This document shows positions 1-6,810 of a stretch of DNA of 64,000 bases, piece after piece (within the stretch, counting starts at the first letter, position 1; each line of letters opens with the position of its first letter). The stretch comes from Sphingomonas sp. PP-CE-1G-424 (GTDB taxonomy: Bacteria > Pseudomonadota > Alphaproteobacteria > Sphingomonadales > Sphingomonadaceae), in the NCBI RefSeq assembly GCF_004341085.1, contig NZ_SLXW01000003.1:248001-312000 (forward strand). The letters are read 5' to 3'. The notes below the pieces were generated by a model. The model was given only the letters and a program-made list of their open reading frames with translations. It did not search any database and was not told the origin of the DNA. The translations under genes were made by a program, and so were the position numbers.

Positions 1-2
1 CG

Positions 3-548
3 GCGAAGGTCATGGAGCTGATGATCATCCGCAGCGATAACCAGGCGACCGACCAGTTGCTGGCTGCGCTCGGCGGCCCCGGCGCGATCCAGCAGTGGCT
101 GTCGTCGCAGAATATTACCGGTATCCGGATGGACCGGACCATAGCCCAGCTGCTGCGGGAGCGCGGCCACCTTGCGGACAGCCGGGATGTCGCCACGCCG
201 GTCGCGATGGTCACGCTGTTGAACAAGATCGACAACGGGACCGTCCTGACGGCGCAAAGCCGCACGTTCCTGCTGGAGCTGATGAGCCGATGCGCGACCG
301 GCACGCGCCGGATCCGCGCACTCCTCCCCGCCGGTACGCGCGTGGAGGACAAGACCGGCACGCTCGACGGTATCACCAACGACGTCGGGTTCATTACCAT
401 GCCCGACGGCCGACGCGTGGCCGTCGCGGTGTTCGCGCGCGGTGGACGCGATCGGCAGCCCGTCATCGCGCAGGTTGCGCGGGCGATCTATGACCGGTTT
501 GCGGATAGCGTCCGCAACGCGGTCTCTATCTTCATGCAAATGCGGTAG
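3..548 (+). CDS. class A beta-lactamase-like serine hydrolase, 3' part
   Basis: This is the C-terminal part of a protein whose start, including the expected Ser-x-x-Lys nucleophile motif, lies before the window; the frame is open to the window edge. Visible are the SDN triad of the class A beta-lactamase/DD-peptidase fold (in RSDNQATDQLL, around bases 33-41) and the KTGT box (around 352-363) that binds the substrate carboxylate. The region that normally carries the deacylating Glu166 and Asn170 (pattern ExxLN after an R-x-D-R segment) reads RMDRTIAQLL, so both residues appear to be replaced. The fold assignment is firm; hydrolysis of beta-lactams is doubtful. It could instead be a slow penicillin-binding protein, a peptidase or an esterase. 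Confidence 0.82.
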   Translation, partial: AKVMELMIIRSDNQATDQLLAALGGPGAIQQWLSSQNITGIRMDRTIAQLLRERGHLADSRDVATPVAMVTLLNKIDNGTVLTAQSRTFLLELMSRCATGTRRIRALLPAGTRVEDKTGTLDGITNDVGFITMPDGRRVAVAVFARGGRDRQPVIAQVARAIYDRFADSVRNAVSIFMQMR

Positions 549-727
549 TCGCCCGTTCCTTTGGTTGGTCGCTGTGTACCGGCGCCGGCTGACGACGGTG
601 CGTTCCGATCATTGGTCGCCTGAATGTGCGGCTTACGACGGCACCGTCGCGTCCCAAACGGCTGGAGCAATTCTGGATTACCGCCTATCGCCGACGGGAG
701 AGTCCCTAATCGTCGCGGAGAGACCTG

Positions 728-1621
728 ATGACCGAGACCGCCGAATACGTGCCGCCCAAGATCTGGACGTGGAACAAGGAGAGCGGAGGCCGGTTCGCCA
801 GCATCAATCGTCCGACCGCGGGCGCGACGCATGACAAGCCACTCCCCATCGGCAAGCATCCGCTCCAGCTCTATTCGCTGGCAACGCCCAACGGCGTGAA
901 GGTGACCGTGATGCTCGAGGAGCTGCTCGCTGCCGGGCACGTCGGCGCCGAATACGACGCGTGGCTGATCAGGATCATGGACGGCGACCAGTTCGGCAGC
1001 GGTTTCGTCGAAGCCAATCCCAATTCGAAGATACCGGCGCTGGTCGATCGCAGCGGCGCGACTCCGATCCGGGTCTTCGAGTCCGGTTCGATCCTGGTGT
1101 ATCTTGCCGAGAAATTCGGCGCGTTCCTTCCTACCGATCCCGCCAAGCGCGTCGAAGTGCTGTCGTGGCTGTTCTGGCAGATGGGCGCGGGCCCGATGCT
1201 CGGCGGCGGGTTCGGGCATTTCTATGCCTATGCGCCCGTGAAGATCGAATATGCGATCGATCGCTTCGCGATGGAGGTGAAGCGCCAACTCGACGTCCTC
1301 GACCGGCGCCTTGGCGAGAGCGAGTATATTGGCGGAGACGAGTATTCGATCGCCGATATGGCGGTGTGGCCGTGGTACGGCGCGCTCGTGAGTGGCCAGG
1401 TCTACGAGGCTGCCGAGTTCCTTCAGGCGAACGACTACAAGAACGTCCTGCGCTGGACCGACTTGATCGGTGCGCGGCCTGCGGTGAAGCGCGGGCGGAT
1501 GGTCAACCGCGTGATCGGCGATCCCGCCAGCCAGCTCCACGAACGCCACGACGCCGGCGACTTCGAGACCAGGACGCAGGACAAGCTCGACGCGACGGCG
1601 ACGGAAGGCGAGACGCGCTAG
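728..1621 (+). CDS. yghU: YghU-type glutathione S-transferase (disulfide-bond reductase)
   Basis: A 297-residue protein that I recognise as close to E. coli YghU (about 288 residues) along nearly its whole length. Shared blocks include KIWTWNKESGG and INRP near the N-terminus, GKHPLQLYSLATPNGVKV at the start of the thioredoxin-fold GST domain, NPNSKIPAL and FESGSILVYLAEKFG in the glutathione site, FGHFYAYAPVKIEYAIDRF in the helical domain and LHERHDAGDFET near the C-terminus. YghU proteins bind two glutathiones and reduce disulfides and some peroxides in the cytosol. It stands alone: 179 bases separate it from the hydrolase before it. The ATG at 728 follows a GGAGAG-type ribosome site. Confidence 0.93.
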   Translation: MTETAEYVPPKIWTWNKESGGRFASINRPTAGATHDKPLPIGKHPLQLYSLATPNGVKVTVMLEELLAAGHVGAEYDAWLIRIMDGDQFGSGFVEANPNSKIPALVDRSGATPIRVFESGSILVYLAEKFGAFLPTDPAKRVEVLSWLFWQMGAGPMLGGGFGHFYAYAPVKIEYAIDRFAMEVKRQLDVLDRRLGESEYIGGDEYSIADMAVWPWYGALVSGQVYEAAEFLQANDYKNVLRWTDLIGARPAVKRGRMVNRVIGDPASQLHERHDAGDFETRTQDKLDATATEGETR

Positions 1622-1637
1622 GGTTAGAACTCACTAT

Positions 1638-1800
1638 TCATAGCCAGAAGATGACGGTCGCAGCGAGGGCGATGGCGGAGAAGAAGACCGTGGGGCACCG
1701 GCCGTAGCGGGTCGCGAGGGGGCGCCAGTCCTTCAGGCAGCCGAGCCATGCGGTGTGCCTTGAGGTAGGTCGCGTCGAGGCTACCAGTTCGTAGATTATA
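1638..1800 (-). pseudogene. IS5-family transposase remnant (C-terminal tail)
   Basis: On the minus strand the frame ending at 1638 reads LKDWRPLATRYGRC followed by PTVFFSAIALAATVIFWL and a stop. I recognise this as the extreme C-terminus of IS5-group (IS427/IS1031-like) transposases, which end RLKDWRRVATRYDRCP...AATVIFWL. Just upstream, another frame carries KGYN and LKAHRMARL, which resemble the preceding KGYD and YRxRNRVER blocks, so the remnant seems frameshifted as well as truncated. No start, DDE core or terminal inverted repeats can be made out, so it cannot be active. It sits immediately before the peptide/HDO operon and hints at past rearrangement there. Confidence 0.72.
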
Positions 1801-1960
1801 ACCCTTTGCGGCGATCTGCGTCGTTTCGGGTCTATCTGCCGAGGAGGGGCGTCGCGGTGACGCCATATCGGAGGTGTCTTCGATTGATCCCCCCTGCGTC
1901 CGGGCAGAGCATGCCTCCCAGTCGGCTCGACGAAGCCGGCACCACGCAAAGGAGGACATC

Positions 1961-2143
1961 ATGTCTGCAGCTGCCGCACATCCGACGGTTCACGAAGTGA
2001 AGCATGCCGATCTCGCGAACAACACGTTCGACGGCAAGAAGCCCGATCTGTACATCAACACCGGCACCCTGGGCGGGAAGCACTTCCTGTTCACGGTCGA
2101 GAAGGCCGATGGCCGCCCGACCTTGATCGCCATCCACCTCTGA
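1961..2143 (+). CDS. 60-residue peptide preceding three HDO-like genes; candidate modified peptide
   Basis: I do not recognise this family. The ATG at 1961 follows a strong AAAGGAGGA ribosome site (1948-1956), much better than any upstream start in the frame. The product is 60 residues with no signal peptide, Cys or Trp, a single Tyr (Y31) and five His (7, 11, 15, 41, 59). The first 20 residues could form a helix; the rest looks strand-like, with a Gly-Gly at 38-39 and a hydrophobic end (PTLIAIHL). It lies 80 bases before an HDO gene with a PqqD-like domain, the place where a precursor peptide is usually found in ribosomal-peptide clusters. That role is inference; it could equally be a small structural partner or copper/iron-binding protein. 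Confidence 0.68.
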   Translation: MSAAAAHPTVHEVKHADLANNTFDGKKPDLYINTGTLGGKHFLFTVEKADGRPTLIAIHL

Positions 2144-2223
2144 CGCGTTCGCTGCTGGTCGGCCGTGCGGCGTGCCCGCACCGCCGGCCATGCGCGACCG
2201 CGCGACCGCGATCGGACGATAGC

Positions 2224-3213
2224 GTGCAGATCGAAGACATCCAGACCATTGGCCGCCCCCGGCTGAATACCGAAATCCGCGTCGGCGGGACCGCGCTGCT
2301 GCTCGGCGACCGCCATACGCTCGTCGCCCGCGACATGCCGCAGTCCGTGCTCGAACGCGCGCTGCGCCGGATGGACGGCGCGACCACGCTCGACCGGATC
2401 GTCGCCGAAGAGCCGGCGCTCCTGCGCGAGGTGGCCGACGATCTCGTCGCGTCGCTCGACGGGCTGGGTCTGCTCGACGATACCGCGCTGCCGCCGTTTC
2501 GTTCCGGATCCGAGGTCATCCTCGAACTCGAGGAACTGGTCGAGGCGCGCTGCGAGACGACGATCTACCGCAACCCGTTCTGGCAGACCTGCCTCGCCGC
2601 CAACGCGCCGGGCGAGCTGCCGCAGCGGCTTGCTACCGGCATGGTGATCGAGAACTGGCATTTCCTGTTCCGGGAAAGCTATTTCGACGCGCCGGTGCTG
2701 TCCTATGTGCCCAACACCGCGGTCAGGCTGTTGCTGAACGAGTTCTTCTCCGAAGAATATGGTCATGACGAGATCCTGCTGCGATCGCTCACGCATGTCG
2801 GACTGACCTATGCGGATATGCAGGACGCGATCCCGCTGCCCGAGACGATGGCGCTGTGCAACGCGCTTGCCTATTGGGCGCACAACGATCCGCTGTTCTT
2901 CTTTTCGACGCTCGGCCTGCTCGAAGGGCAGGGGATGAAGGAGGACAGCTTCATCGAGGCGTGTACCCGCGTCGGCATGGACGACGGCTTCGTCGGTCCG
3001 CTGCGCACGCATGCGAACATCAACATCGACGCGGGGCACGGCAACCTCACCCGGCTGATCTTCCAGCAGATCCCCGCGATCGCCGAGACCGACGTCCGCC
3101 GTCTGAAAGCGCAGATGCCGCTGTTCGTCGACCTGTACGACGCATTCTACTCGGGCGTCTGGCGGCACTATACCGGTGATGCGCCTTTGCTCCGCCGCGT
3201 CTCCGATCTGTGA
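2224..3213 (+). CDS. PqqD-like (RRE) plus heme-oxygenase-like diiron oxidase fusion
   Basis: A 329-residue two-domain protein. Residues about 20-86 resemble PqqD/RiPP-recognition winged helices: a short strand pair, a DGATTLDRIV segment, then helices ending LDGLGLLDD. Residues about 95-320 are helical and carry the ligand pattern of heme-oxygenase-like diiron oxidases (PqqC/TenA/CADD/UndA fold): E143, E178-x2-H181, E234, H263-x5-D269-x2-H272. The same pattern recurs at matching spacing in the next two genes. The start is a GTG at 2224; it is supported because the bases before it (GGACGATAGC) are the same as those before the next gene's ATG. Likely cytosolic oxidase acting on a peptide or on a small molecule; the substrate is unknown. 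First of three genes in one operon behind the 60-residue peptide. Confidence 0.82.
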   Translation: MQIEDIQTIGRPRLNTEIRVGGTALLLGDRHTLVARDMPQSVLERALRRMDGATTLDRIVAEEPALLREVADDLVASLDGLGLLDDTALPPFRSGSEVILELEELVEARCETTIYRNPFWQTCLAANAPGELPQRLATGMVIENWHFLFRESYFDAPVLSYVPNTAVRLLLNEFFSEEYGHDEILLRSLTHVGLTYADMQDAIPLPETMALCNALAYWAHNDPLFFFSTLGLLEGQGMKEDSFIEACTRVGMDDGFVGPLRTHANINIDAGHGNLTRLIFQQIPAIAETDVRRLKAQMPLFVDLYDAFYSGVWRHYTGDAPLLRRVSDL

Positions 3214-3225
3214 AAGGACGATAGC

Positions 3226-4224
3226 ATGGAGGTCACCATAGCCGGGCTCAGCCAGCCCAAGTTTCGGTCCGACGTCACCACGGATATCGAACCGAACGAA
3301 GCCACGATCCGCATCGGCAAGACCAGGTGCGCGTTCGCGTTCGAGACCGCGGAGGCGCCTGCCGTGGCTCGCCTGATCGACCAGCTGGTGGGCGGCGGCG
3401 TGGCGATCGACGCGATGATCGCGGGCGTTCCCGAGATCGCCGACAAGGTACCGGCGCTGCTCCAGGGGTTCGACGCGGTCCGGCTGTTGGTCGAATCCGA
3501 ACCGCGCACGGAAGGGCTGGTCAGCGGCGCGCAGCTCTACCGCGAGATCCGCCGGATCGCCGAGCGCGTCACGCAGCGCGTCGCGCGGTCCGCGTTCCAC
3601 ACTGCGCTCGTCGAGCAACGCGCGACGCGCGAACAGCTGATCGGGTATGCGCTCGAGTATTTCTACATCGTCAAGGCGGCGCCGGGGCTGATCGGACCCG
3701 CGCTCGCGACCGCTCGGACTCCGCGCGAACGCGATCTGCTGCAGGGGTTCCTCAAATCCGAACTCGGCCACGACGCGTTTTTGGCGCGCGCGCTGGAGGC
3801 GGTCGGTCTGATCCCGGAGGAACTGGAAGCGCATCAGCCGCTACCGACCACGTTTGCGCTATGTGCCGCGCTCGGCGTCTATGCGCGCCAGCACCCGCTG
3901 TCGTTCAAGGCCGTCCTGTTCCTGTTCGAGGTTGCACAGGTGGCGTTCGTCGACGCGTTCGACGACCGCTGCCGCGAACTCGATCTGCCCGCCGCCTTCT
4001 ACCTGCCGCTGCGCGATCATGCCGACCTCAACGCGGATTACGAGCATGCCGACATCTCGCGTGACTTGATGGCGCTAGAAGGCGTGGTCGACCGCGAGGC
4101 CGCGGTGGTGGTCAAGCGCAACGTCGCGCTGATGATCGAGACGATGATCCTGCAGGAAGAGCAGATCCTGACGTTCTACGCCCAGCCCCGTGCGGCGATC
4201 GCGCGCATCTTCGAGGACGCCTGA
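3226..4224 (+). CDS. heme-oxygenase-like diiron oxidase family protein, second of three
   Basis: A 332-residue soluble protein beginning 12 bases after its upstream neighbour, with AAAGGACGATAGC before the ATG. The N-terminal ~90 residues are a small alpha/beta region that may be a diverged PqqD-like domain. The rest is helical with a full HDO ligand set: E144, E179-LG-H182, E235, and H265-x5-D271-x2-H274. It shares with its neighbours the blocks ExxGHD and QPLP/IPLP before the third helix region, so the three arose by duplication. Six intact metal ligands suggest a working di-iron oxidase rather than a scaffold. The reaction is unknown; known HDO enzymes carry out oxidative C-C cleavage, N-oxygenation or desaturation. 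Confidence 0.78.
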   Translation: MEVTIAGLSQPKFRSDVTTDIEPNEATIRIGKTRCAFAFETAEAPAVARLIDQLVGGGVAIDAMIAGVPEIADKVPALLQGFDAVRLLVESEPRTEGLVSGAQLYREIRRIAERVTQRVARSAFHTALVEQRATREQLIGYALEYFYIVKAAPGLIGPALATARTPRERDLLQGFLKSELGHDAFLARALEAVGLIPEELEAHQPLPTTFALCAALGVYARQHPLSFKAVLFLFEVAQVAFVDAFDDRCRELDLPAAFYLPLRDHADLNADYEHADISRDLMALEGVVDREAAVVVKRNVALMIETMILQEEQILTFYAQPRAAIARIFEDA

Positions 4225-5714
4225 TGGATCTCTGGACCTTCCACCGCTACGCCGATCCGCGCTTATGCGTCGACGCGATCGAGCACGCGCCTGACGCGTC
4301 CGCGATCGCGCTTACGCAGGGCGATGCGAAATATGTCCTCGCGCTCGACGATCCCGCGTCGGCGACACGGATGGCGGCCGAGCTGGCGACGCTGCGCGAC
4401 GGCGGTGCCCCGCTCTGGGACCTGATGCGCGAGGCGGGGGCGGACGGCTGGGGCGCGCTGGGTGCGTTTCTCGATGGCCGCGCGCTGATCGGGGAGGGGC
4501 ATGACGGGATCCGACAGACGCTTGCCGCGCGGATCGCCGCGATCGATGCATGTATCGACGGCACCATCGCGGCCATTCGGGCAGACCTGCCAACCCACCG
4601 GCTCGACCGCCTCGTCGCACACGCAGCCGTGCTGAGGATCGAGTCGGACATGGCGCTCGCCAGCGCGACATTGGGCACCACGGGAGACCCGTTCGACGCG
4701 GACGTCCAGCCCAATTTCCATCTCGGGCTGATCATCGCCGAGTTCGCCTATTTCCGAAACTCGGCGCCACTGACCCTGATCGCCGCCGGGGTGATGCTCG
4801 CGCGGATCGCGGGCGATCAAGCCGCGCTGCCGGAGAGCGACGCGATCGTCGAGGCGCTGGCGCTCTACGATCCGCGCGATCTGGAATCGCACCTCTGGCT
4901 GATCGCGCGCGCGCTGGCGGACTCTACCGGCGATGCCGCGCTGCGCTTCGCCGTTCCGCCGATCCCCAATCTGCCGACGCTGTCGGGCCTCGAATTCATG
5001 CGCCGCGTCGAGATGCTGACCCGCAGTACGCTCGGGAAATGGGGTGAAAACCCGTACGTCACGATGCTCGACGCGCTAGGCGATCGCTGGTCGCCGCTGA
5101 TCGCGGGGCCGTTCATCGAACAATATCACGTGACCTGCCGGTTCGTGGAGATCATCGCGCCCAATCTCAGTCGCCGGCTGGTCGCGCCGCTGCGCGCGAT
5201 GATGTTCCGCTATTTCGGCGAGGAGGTCGGGCACGAGGCGCTCGAGAGCACTACCTGCGAGACGCTCGGAATCACCCAGGCAGCGCTCGATCGCGCAGTA
5301 CCGCTGCCGCTGCATTTCGCGTTCGTCGACCTGTTGACTCTCATGGCGCAGGTCGATCCGGTCACGTCCTGCGCGTCGGTCATGGTCATCGAGGGTGTGT
5401 TCGGCGAGCCGCCAAAGATGTCGCTTAGGCTCGCTTCGGTCGCGCGTACCAATCCCGCGTTCAGCGATCTGGCGGGCGATCATGACGAACTGAACGAGGA
5501 TCTGAACCACAACAGCATCTCGCGCGACGCGTTCGAGCACATCGTCGCAATACCCCCTGCGACGCAGGCGCGCGTCATGCGCCGCATCCTGTTCCTGCTC
5601 GAACTCAACCACCGCGCCTGGGGCGGGATCGCCGACTTCTACGGATCGCAAACGTCGTTGCACCTGCAGGGTCCGCTCGGTCGCCCGCTGGCCCCCGGCG
5701 GTGGTTCGGCTTGA
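4224..5714 (+). CDS. large heme-oxygenase-like diiron oxidase family protein, third of three
   Basis: A 496-residue protein whose ATG overlaps the previous stop by one base (TGATG), so it is probably translationally coupled. It has the same HDO ligand set in its C-terminal half: E299, E334-VG-H337, E390, H420-x5-D426-x2-H429. Residues about 27-92 resemble the small N-terminal domain of the second gene. An extra helical stretch of about 130 residues (roughly 110-245) lies between the two and lacks the ExxGH motif; it may be a decayed second HDO domain or an interface. The C-terminus is Gly/Pro-rich and disordered-looking. The gene ends 18 bases before a convergent gene, which closes the operon. 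Confidence 0.76.
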   Translation: MDLWTFHRYADPRLCVDAIEHAPDASAIALTQGDAKYVLALDDPASATRMAAELATLRDGGAPLWDLMREAGADGWGALGAFLDGRALIGEGHDGIRQTLAARIAAIDACIDGTIAAIRADLPTHRLDRLVAHAAVLRIESDMALASATLGTTGDPFDADVQPNFHLGLIIAEFAYFRNSAPLTLIAAGVMLARIAGDQAALPESDAIVEALALYDPRDLESHLWLIARALADSTGDAALRFAVPPIPNLPTLSGLEFMRRVEMLTRSTLGKWGENPYVTMLDALGDRWSPLIAGPFIEQYHVTCRFVEIIAPNLSRRLVAPLRAMMFRYFGEEVGHEALESTTCETLGITQAALDRAVPLPLHFAFVDLLTLMAQVDPVTSCASVMVIEGVFGEPPKMSLRLASVARTNPAFSDLAGDHDELNEDLNHNSISRDAFEHIVAIPPATQARVMRRILFLLELNHRAWGGIADFYGSQTSLHLQGPLGRPLAPGGGSA

Positions 5715-5732
5715 GGTGAGACGTCGGAGGGC

Positions 5733-6575
5733 TCAGTCTTTGCGACGCAGCACGGCAACGATCGGAAAATGGTCCGACGGATAGCGGTCGCCGGCGTGAT
5801 CGGTCAGCACGGCGGCGCTGACCGGCGCGAAACCGCGTACCATGATGTAGTCGATCATTGCCTGGGGCTTGCCGGTGAAGTCGTGGAACGTGCCTTCAGG
5901 ACCAGTTTTCGTCGGCGAGGTCGCCCAGACATCCGTTAGGACGGCCGCCAGCCGACGATGCGCTTCGCTGTCGGGCGTCGCGTTGAAATCCCCGGTGAGC
6001 ACGATCGGCAGGCCCTTGGCAAGCATCGGTAGCCTGGCGGCGATCAGGTCTGCGGATCGACGACGGGCTTCCTCGTCTTCGACATCGCGGTTCGCGAAAT
6101 GCGTGTCGATCATGAGAAACCTGTAGGGCTTCGTGCCGCGCGTCGCGAAGATGCCCCAGGTGACCATCCGTGGCAGCGTCGCACCCCATGCCATGCTGCC
6201 TGGCACTGCGGGCGTCTTCGAAAGCCAGAAGTCCCCCTGGCTGACGAGACGGAGATGATCGGATCGGTAGAATATGCCCATATGCTCGGTGGCATGCCCG
6301 CCGAAACGGTCGCGGCCGAACCAGCGGTAGTGGGGCAGCGCACGCACGATATCGCGGCCTTGCGACTGGAAAAGCTCCTGCGTTCCGAGCACGTCGGGGT
6401 TGGCCGCGCGCACCGTCTTCGTGAACACGTCGCGGCGCTTTGCCCATACGTTCGGACCATCGTCCGGGTTCGGATAGCGCACGTTGAACGTCATGACGCG
6501 CAGGTCCTGTGCGACCGCCGGCATTGCCTGGGCCAATGTCAGGGTAGCCAGGATTTTGAGGGAATAACGCTTCAT
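5733..6575 (-). CDS. secreted endonuclease/exonuclease/phosphatase (EEP) family hydrolase
   Basis: A 280-residue protein with a Sec signal peptide (MKRYSLKILATLTLAQAMPAVA, cleavage near residue 22). The mature part shows the EEP fold motifs in order: MTFNVRY (N31), TQELF (E67, metal ligand), IDTHF (D157, H159), LTGDFNATPD (D196, N198) and PSDHFPIVA (D268, H269). EEP enzymes cleave phosphodiester or phosphomonoester bonds using a divalent metal; bacterial secreted forms of this size include nucleases and sphingomyelinase-like phosphodiesterases, and the substrate cannot be named from sequence. It likely acts in the periplasm or outside. It converges on the HDO operon and is transcribed away from the receptor gene at 6811. 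Confidence 0.88.
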   Translation of the reverse strand: MKRYSLKILATLTLAQAMPAVAQDLRVMTFNVRYPNPDDGPNVWAKRRDVFTKTVRAANPDVLGTQELFQSQGRDIVRALPHYRWFGRDRFGGHATEHMGIFYRSDHLRLVSQGDFWLSKTPAVPGSMAWGATLPRMVTWGIFATRGTKPYRFLMIDTHFANRDVEDEEARRRSADLIAARLPMLAKGLPIVLTGDFNATPDSEAHRRLAAVLTDVWATSPTKTGPEGTFHDFTGKPQAMIDYIMVRGFAPVSAAVLTDHAGDRYPSDHFPIVAVLRRKD

Positions 6576-6718
6576 CGAAAACCTGCTGCTGCACGAAGAA
6601 TGACGGGATGGTCCGATCGGATTCCGCCGCGCTAGTCAGGGTTCGTGTCCGTCTGATGACATCGGTTGACGCGCATCATCGCTGTCGGTTTCGATTGTGC
6701 GACCACTGCTAAAACGGC

Positions 6719-6744
6719 GTTACATATATTATACGATACGTAAC
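6719..6744. promoter_or_regulatory. imperfect 26-bp palindrome upstream of a receptor gene
   Basis: The segment begins GTTAC and ends GTAAC, with a central TATTATAC; 20 of 26 positions are self-complementary. It lies about 70-90 bases before the receptor start at 6811 in an AT-rich patch unusual for this genome. It may be an operator or an overlapping promoter. A similar TATTATAC/GTATAATT core occurs near 24159, 35962 and 40301. Confidence 0.45.
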
Positions 6745-6810
6745 ATCGCCGTCATACGCTCGCCCTAGGGGCGGCGCAGACCGAAGTTATTCCCCATTTT
6801 CAGGTGTTGC

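Noticed and set aside
1961..5714. Calling the peptide/HDO operon a PQQ biosynthesis cluster.
   Set aside because: The PqqD-like domain and PqqC-like fold fit, but there is no PqqE radical-SAM or PqqB gene, and the peptide lacks the Glu-x3-Tyr pair of PqqA.
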